DNA of 64,000 bases. It comes from Xestospongia bergquistia. Taxonomy: Eukaryota > Porifera > Demospongiae > Haplosclerida > Petrosiidae. Location of the stretch: contig OZ014411.1 in assembly GCA_963965975.1 (NCBI GenBank), forward strand, positions 22,782,249 to 22,846,248. The letters run 5' to 3'. The notes beneath the pieces are model-generated. The model saw only the letters and a program-made list of their open reading frames with translations. It was not told the DNA's origin and made no database searches. Positions 11,108 through 23,000 of this stretch are shown piece by piece. A program made the position numbers and the translations under genes. How positions within the stretch are numbered: the stretch's first letter is position 1; each line of letters starts with the position of its first letter.

Positions 11108-12702
11108 TACCAAACAGTCGTTTGTCTCTAGATATTGATAAATTCAATATGGTATAAAATCCTCAATGTATACATCATAATTAATAAAAAACAATGCATG
11201 AAATAAAAGTGAACAACATCTAGTGCTATTTATATATATGGTGGGTTAACTTTGGAAGTCAACTATACTCTTTTACTCTATATAGGAGGTGCCAATTCTA
11301 GGGAGAAAGATAGTGTGGGTAATCATTTCTAATTGAGCTCTTACGTTTTTATTGTCTACTTCACTTGGACCAGTCACGCTTTGTTGATTAGTTTTGAGTC
11401 CTATATTGCTCTAAATTAAAAGCAGGGTTTTATCTTGGGTGGGAGGGGGACAGACGAGTGTATGCTTCCACCCTCAAGAGCACATAATTTCCCTCCAAAA
11501 TAAACAGTCAGAAATTGTCATATTTCCAGACACATATGGTAGACACTTTATTGTAATTATAGTTACGTAACACCACCCTAATGCTATACTTTTGTTATTC
11601 ATAACACTAGACAAAAACAATATCCAACTATGTAAAATGGCAAGAAAAAATTTGGGTCCACTCTGCACATAGTCCTACTTATGGCCAATGTTTTTCGCCA
11701 AAAATATTTCCAGATAAAACTCTGAAAGGTCTTTACAGCCTTCTGTCTTTAGATAAACTGTACAAAGAATTATAACTTATTACGTGCATTATAACTTATT
11801 AAGTTTTCATTCGGTGTGGTTTTCATGAATATTGATAACGTTACGCCTACATTTAAGAGTGGGCTTGTTTACAGCTAGCTACTTTTATTTCAAACAATAA
11901 GCAATTTTACCTCCATAGCAAAGTATATTTCATACTTCTACATGTTCTGTCTCATATATTATCATATAGGTACGAGCAGTTAGCTTCAGTTAGCAAAATA
12001 GCCATGAAGTGGTTGACAGTATCAATTTTCATAAGTCATTGCCACTCAAAATAACAGATCATGGTAATGGCTTAGTGCCACAATCTATAATCATATTTTG
12101 TCTAACATTTTGATTAAGTGTCAGCTGCTCTAGGTATACTGGTATGATATCCAAGCAATTTGCAGTAGCAAGGTATTAACTTCTATAACTACTAACCAAT
12201 GGTATAATTCTTCATATTGATGATTAAAAGGTTGAATAATCATTATATTCTGTCAAAACCTATAGCTGTTGGAAGATTTTAGCGAGTTGAAAACACTTTT
12301 ATAACTGATTCAGAAAGTGATAAGCTAAGGGTGACACACACACACACATACATCCATTACACCCAAATTACATACATTAAGACATTTTAAATGGTCCAAT
12401 GGTTTGAAAAACACTGCTAGCTTTAAATGGGTCAGCTCAATTAGAACTAATATTCAGCATAAATATGTGCATTAACAAAATTGTAAGTGTTGTGGATAGA
12501 AGTTGTTTCTAAAGAAGTAAACAATTTGTACAAGAATCACCGTCACACCCAATTATATTGATATCAACAAGGCCAAAAAACAACCATAGTTGAGTTATAG
12601 GCTCTAATATATAATCAAAGCATAATAATCTGTCCTCAGAAATCTAGTAGATAAAAATAATAATAGTTAACTTTTTCACTTGCGTAGAACTAATTGTAAA
12701 GT

Positions 12703-12745
12703 CGGCCTGTATGGTAGTTTAAGTATCGTACTACCATACAGACCT
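12703..12745. repeat. Short hairpin, 16-bp stem
   Basis: CGGCCTGTATGGTAGT is followed after 11 bases by ACTACCATACAGACCT, its reverse complement at 15 of 16 positions. No second copy was noticed in the window. It could be a fold-back element relic or a small-RNA hairpin; nothing distinguishes these. Confidence 0.5.
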
Positions 12746-13117
12746 TTATAAATGGCTGGTCTGCTTTCAACGGTTTAATAAACATAATATATTTCATCAA
12801 TATATACTTTCACAGACAATTTTAACACATTGGAAATCCAAAGATGACAGCTCACCTAGTAAAGATAATCAGCCACTCGATACACCCCTCTCAACTTCAA
12901 TATACGCCCCTTCTGTCAATATGAAGTTTTTGCGATCCACTCCCCCTATTTCGTCAACAATGTCACAGAATTATTTTAAAGGCGGCAGTACAAGTTTTGA
13001 ACTGCACACATGGAACAGTGATGTAAGTTTTGTAAGATCTGTTAGAATAGAAGGCAACGCATTACGTGTGCTGAGTCATTAATATCAGTAATTGACAAAT
13101 GTTAGGACGAAACTGAA

Positions 13118-13960
13118 TTAACAAGATATTGTAAGTCTTTAGTTTTATTGACTGATGACAATAATGTTAAAAAGACATGGTAAAATTAATCACTATAATA
13201 ATATTATGATTGTGTACTTATTAAATGATGTAAGTCAAGAAAGGCATAAACCAAATTAACAAGATATTGTAAGAGTTTGGTTTTTATATATTGTAAGAGT
13301 TTAGTTTTTATATATTGTAAGAGTTTAGTTTTTATAATAATATTATGACTGTGTACTTATTAAATGATGCAAGTCAAGAAAGGCATAAACCGAATTAACA
13401 AGATATTGTAAGAGTTTAGTTTTTATTGACTGATGACAATAATGTTAAAAGACATGGTAAAATTAATCACTATAATAATACGTGACCTGATTTGCAAAAA
13501 GGGACTAGTTCTGTCACAACATTTGTGACCTGGTTTGTGAAAAACACACTGTTAAAATATAACAAAAATAGTTTTGCATACATGTGGAATAGTTATGCAT
13601 ATGTACCAACTGTATGTATACAAGACTGAGATGTTTGAGATGTTTTAACAGTAGTTTGTTCAAAAGTCAGGTCACAAATGTTTTGACAGAAGTGGTCCCT
13701 TTTTGCAAATCAGATCACAATTATTATGACTGTGTACTTAATAAATTAAGAAAGGCATAAACGGAATTAACAAGATATTGTAAGTCTTTAGTTTTTATTG
13801 ACTGATGACAATAATGTTACAAGACATGGTAAAATTAATCACTATGATAATATTATGACTGTGTACTTATTATATTTTAATAAGTACACAGTCATAAATT
13901 GATTAATTTTACCATGTCTTTTAACATTTTTGTCATCAGTCAATAAAAACAAAAGCTCAC
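13118..13960. repeat. Minisatellite of about 140-bp units ending in an inverted copy
   Basis: The unit contains 'aagatattgtaag', 'tgactgatgacaataatgtt', 'gacatggtaaaattaatcac' and 'gactgtgtacttatta'. Copies start near 13118, 13257, 13398 and 13765. From about 13871 the unit recurs in reverse complement ('aataagtacacagtcat' to 'gtcatcagtcaataaaaac'). A short 26-bp subrepeat, 'tattgtaagagtttagttttta', is reiterated at 13264-13337. Confidence 0.7.
13482..13718. repeat. Inverted-repeat element nested in the minisatellite
   Basis: The left end GTGACCTGATTTGCAAAAAG and the right end TTTTTGCAAATCAGATCAC are inverted copies; the similarity continues inward through 'acaacatttgtgacctg' against 'caggtcacaaatgtt'. 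It interrupts one satellite unit and is flanked by ATAATA/TTATTAT sequence. It has the size of a MITE (237 bp) and no coding capacity. Confidence 0.65.
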
Positions 13961-15754
13961 AAATTATACAAGCTGAGTGAGGTCTTACTTCCAAGCATGT
14001 ATACATACTTCATTTTAACTGCAATATTTATGTTACAATTTATTTGTATGAAATTAAATAATTTCATTAAATATTTTTGTTTTATCATTTCCTCAATGTA
14101 TTGATCAATAATTCCTCCTCATATTAAAACTGTGTGCATTATACCTGACACAATGTTATTATTACATATAGGGACGACTAAGTGATGTAATAGTTTTTCC
14201 TATAATCGTGATCAAAATAGTCCTAGGAGGCAACCAATTTTATAACTTTCATAATAACCTCCCAGAGATTTCTTACCAGTGAGTGGCCCACCTATTGTTG
14301 TTAATACTGAGTGTCTTTAATGTTGAATTGTTTGCGATGCAAACATAACTGAACAGACATAACTAAATATGTGTAGGTCTCTTCACCTGAGAAAGAGTAA
14401 AAAAGGGTTGCTTTTGCCAGTTATGCCTTGGCAACCCTACTTGTGTAAGGCAACAGTTGTATTTTAGGAAACTACATATCATTTACTAAATATTGAGTTG
14501 TCTTATGAGTCCAAGACTAATTACAAGTGGACTTAAGAGTGACTGTCGTAGTTGTTTCATGCAATTTTTCCATATACATAATGCTTGTAAGTATTATAAT
14601 TTCGTTTACAGTTAAATATAATAACTAAATAAACTAAGGGTATGGATTATAAATATAAGAACATGTACATGTGACTCAATACGCTATAGGTCTGATCATG
14701 AAAACCCAGATAGAACAAAAATTTTCCTTTGAAATAGCAAAGTCTTTTTAAATTATTTAGAACTATGAAATGTTGATTGCTGTTCTTATGAAAAGCTGCG
14801 AGAGAATAATTTTGGCAGATAATAAGAATGTAGCAAATGTGAATCATAGAAGTGAATTACGTTTTCTGATAACATTTTCACATACCTCTTATAAGCACCT
14901 ACAAAATTATATTTCAAAAGATTGTCCCATGACTGTTTTTGAAATGTTTTATTGACACACTGGAGGGAGTTTGGAGATTGCAGACTTGGAAAAACTGTAG
15001 AGCAATCATAGAATACTACATAGAGAGATGGTTAGCAAACTAACTCATTGAAAATGAAAATGATTTAAATAAAAGAGTGATAGGCAGATACAACCATTTC
15101 TCCATAACAAAACAGTTTACGTAGTCTTGGACATCTCAATATTCTAATAATCACTCTAAAGTAGTTATTTTACAATCTAGCAAGGTCATGCATGCATTGT
15201 GCACTTATGCTGTTGTGTGTACTATTAAGTCTATATCATACTAGTTCAATATTGTACTAGGCAGTGTAACCTTACTAGGACCAGCAGTTATCTTACATAT
15301 TGCTTCTAACAAAGGTCAAAATATTTGTCCAGTTACCAATATGATATCCAACATCATTTACTTGCAGGTTTTCTTAGATATCAAGCTTTTTAATAAACGT
15401 TGTAACTCCTCACAGTGCATACATGTGTATGGCATAGGTTTTACCTGCAGTTATTTACTCAAGGAGAGTTTTAATTGTAAGTACCTCAGTGACTATTTAT
15501 TTAACCTGTTTTATTATTAAATGAAGTACTATATATACATATATGTATATACAATACTTAATCTAGTACTCCTAGTCTGTTTGTATCTGATTCTTTGCAG
15601 TGGCTCATCATCTCATTATGAATCATACTACAATGCAAAGTTACATAATTCTATATAGCTATAGTCTGGAAGTATAGTTAAAATTAAGTTATATATAGTG
15701 GAGCAATAGTAACACTTAGAAGTATTTAAAATGTAGAAGTATCTGTAATTTTTT

Positions 15755-16370
15755 CTACACAACACTGAAAATTTTAATTATGATAAAAGACGTTTTTCTA
15801 TTAAAAAGTGACCCAGGATCAAGTGTATAACTTGCACTTTTCAAGTATGAACTTAATTCACATTTTTGTGGTTTGAGATTTTGCAACATATGAAATAATG
15901 TAAAAGAAACAGCCAATATTGTCATGAATGTGACTGTTACACTTATAACACTTTGAATATTGACATGTTTGAAGGGATGTAAGAAATAAATCAGAGTTTG
16001 GACAGAAACATTAAATCTGTTAGCTGAGGCAATCAGGCTTGGATAATAGCTAAAAAGATCAACGAAGTTGATGGCAGTTACTGGATCAGAGTGATCACCA
16101 ACTGAGGGAGAATTTTCAAGAGGTGGAACAGAAATGAAGAGATTCACGAGTGACAAATTGACTCAGATGGAAATGTATCAATAATAAGAAGTGCTGAGTC
16201 AGTATCAGTCTGATCTTATGATTAACTAATAGGTGAGGCAATGTCATTAACAATATCACAATTTGAGGTACCATCATAACAACAAATGTAAAAAGTAAGA
16301 AATTAAACTGCTCTTTTGTCTTAGCCACTCCAAAATCCACTTGCAAGCCTTCCAGTTTACAGAAATGCAA
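15755..16370 (-). pseudogene. Possible decayed gene, two overlapping frames
   Basis: Two minus-strand frames overlap at 16116-16156 in different phases. The upstream one contains 'CKLEGLQVDFGV', loosely like the death-domain core 'IGEGLQVDYGV' of the gene at 37744-42579. The downstream one contains a hydrophobic stretch near 15925 that could span a membrane. No splice-consistent model joins them, and the resemblance is short. Treated as a possible relic only. Confidence 0.2.
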
Positions 16371-17529
16371 TTGGGAAACAAGCTAGCTGATGAATAATCC
16401 TTAAGTATGCTCAAAACAACAAGAAATATATGCACTTGTTGATTGAATTGCCATCTAAAAGTCCTACCAAATACCTTGTATTAAATGAGTATGGAGATTA
16501 AATTCTACATTAAAAACATCAATGCCATCTTACTAAAGAATGACAAGAACGAGTCGTCAAAATGTTGATACTGTCAAGAAGAGAGTGCATATAAGGTAAT
16601 GTCAAACTCTCATATTGGGACATATCCAGTCACATGTAATAATGATGAATATAATGAAATAACGAAATGTCACCTTTCATCTTTGGAGAAGAATGAAAAT
16701 GTGGTGTAATACTCTGTTGAATTATTTGGTCACGGGACTAGAAAAGGATTCCACATAGATTCTGTTCTACCTTGTCTTCACTCCAAGGTCTGCTTTTTGT
16801 ATCTCATGTAGTTCAATTTAATTTATACCTTAAATAATTGCCTTGAGTGAACTTGTGAGGAATTTGTTTTCTCTGCCTATGCCATATTGAGACGATCACC
16901 CTCTTCAGTGTTCTACATGATAGATGCTCATCAGAGGGTTAAAGAATGGTTTCAACGTTAACTCTATAACATTTTGGCAAACACTATCTAAGGCAAGTAT
17001 CTCGTAATGGAGTTCATCTTATCTGAGTATTGGGTAGGGTTGTCACTTCATATTTACATTTATATTTTTATTGTTTTATTTTGTATCTATACATGCTATT
17101 GCAATCTCATATTATTTCTATTTACTGTGCTTGCAAACTGTTGTAAAAAAATAACACTAATAACAACAGATAATTAAATAATCATGGTGAACTTTTGTTA
17201 ATAGATCTATATATAAGTGATGGTCACAAACGTTTTCTTCTGCATCAAAACCAGCTTGTACATACAGTATGCATGTTCAAACTCTATAGACTTATAGACA
17301 TAGTCTGGTCTTTATTTCAATCAAAACAGCATATATATAGTCGCTAATGGTGCCTCATCAATGGTGGAGAACTAGGGGGGCTGGAGCCCCCCCACTTTTG
17401 AAAATGGGGGGGCTCTGCCCCCTCACTGTTTGATTTTTGACTGTGTGATATAGAAGTATGCATGATGAATTCCACTCCTCACTAACAAACTGGGTGAAAA
17501 ATAATTTGATTAATCAAACAATCAACCAG

Positions 17530-17831
17530 CTGTATAAGAATCAATGACATTCACGATTTGGTATGCTAAAGTTAATTGCTCAAAGAAGCAAATTGTGACA
17601 ATTGTTAAGAGGGTATGACATTATTTAATAATTGGTCAAAGTGATCTCATGGGATGAACCATTTACACTATACATTATAGCTGTATATGAATCAATGACA
17701 TTCACAATTTGGTATGCTAAAGTTAATTGCTCAAAGAAGCAAAGTGTGACAATTGTTAAGAGAGTATGACATTATTTAATAATTGGTCAAAGTGATCTCA
17801 TGAGATGAACCATTTACACTATACATTATGC
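17530..17831. repeat. Tandem duplication, 2 x 151 bp, inside the hAT remnant
   Basis: The segment 'gaatcaatgacattcac' through 'accatttacactatacatta' occurs twice head to tail (17530-17680 and 17681-17831) with few differences, indicating a recent local duplication after or during decay of the transposon. Confidence 0.8.
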
Positions 17832-17862
17832 TATCACATGTGGCTATTAAAAGGCAGCTGGC

Positions 17863-18345
17863 TAAGTTAAAGAACAAACACTCCTCAAGGCTGCAAATGG
17901 TGATGACTTCCAAAGCTGTATTGAAGAATTGATGAAATCATATTACAAAGATGATATCAACTTATCCGACTTGAATAGACATTTACTCTTACTTCCAGAT
18001 ATTATCAACAAACAACTTCCTCGAGTTAAAAAGGTAACATCAATTAATACCATTTGTGAAGCAATGAATACTAGTAATGCTTTTAAAGAAATGCTGCCGA
18101 CAGTTCATCGACTTCTGCGTCTGTACCTAACATTGCCTATAACATCAGCAACATCTGAACGAACATTTTCTGCTCTGCGATGGCTCATGACTTACACACG
18201 CTTTAAGATGACTGAAAAAACATTGAACAATTGCTTCCTGCTGCATGTCCACAAAGATTTAACAGATGATTTAGACTTAGCATCCATTGCACAAGAATTT
18301 ATTCATGCAACAGATGAACGGGCTAAATACTTTGGTAATTTTTAG
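17863..18345 (+). pseudogene. hAT transposase, C-terminal dimerisation region only
   Basis: The frame ending at TAG 18343-18345 encodes about 150 residues. The diagnostic part is 'LPITSATSERTFSALRWL', the conserved hAT C-terminal dimerisation motif, followed by 'RFKMTEKTLNNCFLLHVHKD'. hAT transposases cut and paste DNA and usually run beyond 600 residues with an N-terminal BED zinc finger and a DDE-type catalytic core. None of that is present, so the fragment cannot be active. Residues just upstream (AANGDDFQSCIEELM) stay in frame, so the true exon began before 17929. The flanks belong to the element at 17355-18440. Confidence 0.85.
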
Positions 18346-18440
18346 TGAATTTTTTTAAAATAAGATTTTCATTTACATCTATCTGATTCTTCACTAAGCA
18401 CTTGGCCCCCCCACTTTTCAGTACCTGTCTCCACCCATGC

Positions 18441-19299
18441 TCATGTACTAACATTGTTGTGCTATGTGCTTTAATACTACAAATAATTATAATGTTGACT
18501 TATGACTGTTAGCCAGAATGGTAAAAACAAATCATATTCTATTTTCAGTTTATAATTTTTAAAGAAAGATTCATGATCTATTACCAATTTAGAGTCATCA
18601 TACATGAAGTGAGTGTTATGACTATGAAATAATATATCGTAAATCTATTCAATTGTTTTAAAAATAACAAAAAATATGAAAGTTATATGTTTCAATTAAG
18701 CAAACTCAACCCCAGATATGTGGAAAATTGCACTTATCATTCTCTACAGACAGAAACACAAGTTACACATTCCACACATTAAGAATGCATCTATCAAAAA
18801 GCAAAATGATTTGCCCCCCAACCCCAAGGCATTTTGTGCTTCCTCTGTATCTATAGAGAGAGTAACTGAGGGAGTCTACAGATAGAGGTAGTATACAAAT
18901 AGAATGTTTCAATGCATGTAGTATTGCCGGTAAAAGTGTGGAAAGCTTAAAATTTGACATGCATTATCTTTTATATATCACAAACATCTGCTGATAGTTG
19001 GTGAGTGTGCAATGTCTTAAGTTTATTTGATGTTATAATAGGTAGAGCAAACATTTTACCATATTGATTCTGAATAATATAATATACCTCTTTTTACTAA
19101 ATAACAGCAAACATTACCTTTACCTTTAGACAGCTATCTTTGCATGTGAAAATAAATAATACTGTTTTGTCTGGAAACTACCTCCACTCTCCGTTAGAAG
19201 TTGACAATGTATGTTATCATTTATGGTCTGTCATTAAAAACGATTTAAAGAAATTAATGTTAGTATTGTATCAATTATGTAGAGAAGTTATCAAAGAAG
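18441..19299. other. Intergenic DNA between hAT remnant and Roc-COR paralog 2
   Basis: AT-rich. One short minus-strand frame (18763-18960) is not supported by any similarity. Nothing else recognised. Confidence 0.5.
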
Positions 19300-19673
19300 C
19301 ATATTTGCAGCGTCTAACTATGACCACGCCTCTTAACTGTCGGTCACCGCCCACGACGCAAGAAAACCACGTTAAACTAACCTGATCTAGGATTTTATCC
19401 CTGATATCTTGGAAAATTAGTTAGAAGTTCCAATACCCTTGCGCCTCGGCTAGAAAAGAGATTATGAACATGTATTGCTGTTGTAATTAGGAAGTAGGGG
19501 GTGGAGATCAACATGACAAATAAGACCGCAAAATCAATGAATCACGTGGTTGCAACATTGCCAAAAATAGTAACACTCGTCTTGTGTTACTATAATTAGC
19601 ATGTAACTCTATCTCATTGTGGTAGATTCAGAACTTTCTAGCAAGGTGTTGGAGTACACTGTCTAAAACAGTG
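19300..19673 (+). promoter_or_regulatory. Likely promoter and non-coding first exon of paralog 2
   Basis: The sequence at 19310-19460 is the most GC- and CpG-rich of its neighbourhood (for example 'gtcggtcaccgcccacgacg'), and a CArG-like 'ccaaaaatag' lies at 19561. A strong donor, GTG|GTAAGT at 19674, precedes the ATG exon (20001) by about 330 bases, with acceptors such as 'tattttag' near 19966. This suggests a 5' UTR exon ending at 19673. Transcription start is not known. Confidence 0.4.
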
Positions 19674-19752
19674 GTAAGTATTTATTTTATAAACTTATAA
19701 AGATAAGTTAACGCTTATAATTAGCTGTATAACTATTATTGTGTATGCATGT

Positions 19753-19780
19753 GTGTCTGTCTGTCTGTCTGTCTGTCTGT
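19753..19780 (+). repeat. (TGTC)n microsatellite
   Basis: Seven TGTC units in the presumed 5' UTR intron of paralog 2. A shorter run of the same motif lies at 32230-32250 in intron 1 of paralog 3. Confidence 0.9.
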
Positions 19781-20000
19781 GGGTGTGAGCAGTGTGAAAT
19801 TTATTGAAGAGATGAATACAAATATTTTGTGGCATTACTTTAACATCTAATATGTTGAAATCATTGAAAATTATGGATAAACAAGATATTTCAATTTATG
19901 TAAAGATGAACTTATGATGTAGATATCGAGATTCACAAACCAAATGGTACCTGTGTTTATTTTAGTTTTGCTTTTCTAATACACACCGAAGTGTGCAGCA

Positions 20001-23000
20001 ATGGCAGCTGAAGAACAAGTAAGTAAAATTGTTTAAAATTAGAGCTATGTTTGAAAATATGAATTTCAGTTATTAATTCCTGATGGTGTATTTCCCATAT
20101 CTGCCAGAGCCAATTTATGCATGTTTGAGAACCAAATGTGATAAACATGGAAGCTTGTACCAGTAACATTTATGTTGTTATATATGTAGTATACTAATAT
20201 AATATATGGGTCACTGACTATGTCTGTATGCAGAGGAGTATTCTTCCAGAAGTATGATAGTCTACTGAGCTAGTCCCTCCTTGATTTAATAAGCTGATGA
20301 CAGAGAAGGGTCTAGCTTGCTGCTCCATTGAAATTTGTGGAGTGGGACAGTACTACATACTATGGTAATGGGCAGTACTACAGTTGTCATAGTTGCTATG
20401 ACCAATTTTATAGTAGCTACTAACTACTACTAATCGCAAATACATGTAGAATTTAATCTTGGCATAATTTTTAACAGATCTACTAATAAGATTCTAGGCA
20501 TACATTGAAACTACTAAGATGGACAGGGTGGCATTGCAGCTTGAAAAACAGCAAAAACAAAAAAGGTTTTGATTGACATGCCCGTTGTTATAACAATTCA
20601 TGAGTACACTGACTAATCACTTTTTAGTACTGTCCCAAATTGTTACATTCCAACGGGACAAAATTTTTTCTAGATCCTGCTTGGTCATATTATCAAATAG
20701 CTTAACTTTTGATATTATAAATTATTGAAAGCAAAAGTCTGGCAAGAATTTACTTTCATATTATTATCACTGGAATAAGGGTGTCTACCTGATTGACTTT
20801 TACATTCATTTTTAGTTTCTCTTCAAGCTTCTTTTAAAAGTAGTTTCATACATGACTTTTAATTTTTGGATCCCAAAAATCAAATCACATGAAAGGTTCA
20901 CACGCTATATCTGTGACTTTTAAATGGATTGATTGAAAGTAAAGTCACATTTGTGGTGTCTTAATTATGCCAACTATATGTAGTAGGGAAACCACTTTAC
21001 ATCATTAATTGCATGAATGGCTTCAGTTTAATAATTGAAGCCACTAAATGTAGTTGTAGCTGTTTTAAAGATTGTTAATTGTAAACAATTCCATGATTGG
21101 GTTCATTTTAATAATTGAAGACAGTGAGTGTAGTTGTGACTGTTTTATGTAATTTAGCTGACCTGTTGTCCTTGTTACTGTCAGGTATGCACAACTGTCC
21201 TATAATAATTTTGTCCTACAAGGTATATTGTTTTGGAATATCAAAGCTAAAACTAAAGTATCTTTTAATGAGTGAAAAAATGTTTTAGTATACTAACTAA
21301 AACTAGACTAAAATTGATTAATTTAACAGTGCTTAAACTAAAGTATAATGTCATTTTGGTCATTGATTGTTATGTTTATTGGTTTTGCCCATAAACCTAG
21401 AAACATATCAAGGCTCGCTTTTAAAAAAAAAGTTCATTTGTACCTGCCACTAGCTGTAGCCGTATGTAATTACATGAAGCACCATGATATAAGAAATGGA
21501 ATATTTTTTCTTTTTAAATATGGCTCATATAATAGCAAAATCTAAGGTGCTGGGTTGAAAGAATATATTGAAGAGTTGAAGTTATATTTGATGTTTCTGT
21601 ATATGAACTAGCTTTCATTATGACAAATAATTATATACAGACATAAAACATTAGTTAAGTTACTTAAAGTGGACAAATTTAACAATGACTAATCCCAACT
21701 TGGAGTACCTGTTCCTTTGAAATAATTTCACTTAAAGAAAAACTAAAAGAAACAACTGAAACTAAAGCTAGAACTAAAATGTTTTACTAAAATATATTAA
21801 ATAATATGTCAGCGGTTAAACAATGCAGTTAAATTTGATTTATCTCTCTTGAAAGTCGTATTCAGCATTATATTAAGGTGATGAAAATAGAAATAGCCCA
21901 TTATAGGCACAAGTAGCTTGTCAGAATCATCTGGCATGCATAACATGTCAGTCAGAAAAATAAGCTACATCACTTAACTGCTGCTACATATAGCAAATGA
22001 TGAATTCTAACTGCAATCACTATGATAATCATAATGATAGAAGATTCTCTCTAGATTGCTTTTTACCTATATTTTTATCATTCTATAACTATACTCTTCC
22101 ACAGACACTGATGATAAGTATGCAATCTTTATAGTTATAGTCAATGTATCACCATAAGTAATTATAGGATGAATGTTTTTCAATTATGATGTAGTTTTTT
22201 GTACTAATAATGCTTACTAGAATTATTGGCTAGCAAAAAGTTCAACTAACACCTTTGAAAAAAATATTAATTATGAAATGAATAACTATTAAAATGTTTA
22301 TAATTATAAAATTAGCCACAAAAGAAAAAGGTGCGTTATAACTTATTGAAAAAGCAATAGTTGTTAAACAAATTAAAACTTTTTTTCTTTGTAGAATTAC
22401 AAGTGTTCTGCGTAAATACCATTCACTTTTACTAAATCTGGTATAAATAAACAAATTGGTTGATTTAACCAATAAATGGTTTACAAATTGCATATGACAT
22501 CATACTGTTCATTCCGTTCCAGACACTTTAGTCAATCTGAAAGTACGTTAGGAATGAAATCAATATAATAGTTACTTTCATAAAAAATCAAATAATTTTC
22601 TACATATATGTAACCAGTATAACCATACATTGAATAAATCAAACAAACAATTTTATAGTAAACTAATTAAGTAAAAGATACATGTTCATGTACACCATTC
22701 ACTTTTATTAAATCTTGTAAAAGTGAATTGTGTACATTACTTTTTATTTTTGTGATCTCAAATGTACAATACTTATTAAATTTAATATAATGTACAACCA
22801 TTTCTTTTTCTATATCACCTGATTATGTCAATACCTACATGATATAATAGTGGGTAAGTATAATTTCCATATCGTTCCTAACTACATCTTTTTTTATATA
22901 TTGTAATTTGGTCTGCTTCAGAAAGTAAGTTTGTATTGTATTTGGCATTGAAAAATTCCTATATAACCTCTTTCTTTTTCTTTCCAATTATTTATTTGCT

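Larger units (their letters stand above)
11108..17354. other. Intergenic region with satellites and hairpins, no convincing gene
   Basis: The first few hundred bases should hold the 5' UTR and promoter of the minus-strand Roc-COR gene. Further on are a short hairpin (12703-12745), a minisatellite with a nested inverted-repeat element (13118-13960), a CA run near 12336 and a pair of overlapping minus-strand frames (15755-16370). The rest is AT-rich and shows nothing I can name. Confidence 0.5.
17355..18440 (+). mobile_element. hAT-family transposon remnant
   Basis: The left end reads 'ggtggagaactaggggggct' followed by a G-rich/C-rich fold-back (gggggctggagccccccc). The right end, reversed, reads 'gggtggagacaggtactg', giving imperfect terminal inverted repeats. 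The inside carries only the C-terminal part of a hAT transposase (17863-18345) and a duplicated 151-bp segment, so the element is internally deleted and probably not autonomous. No clear 8-bp target duplication was found. Confidence 0.7.

Noticed and set aside
21119-21129. A further AG|ACA|GTGAGT in intron 1 of paralog 2, which would add a Thr microexon
   Set aside because: The upstream tract is purine-interrupted, it lies 1.7 kb from the array, and it has no counterpart in order with the E and N exons of paralog 1. Kept out of the gene model.
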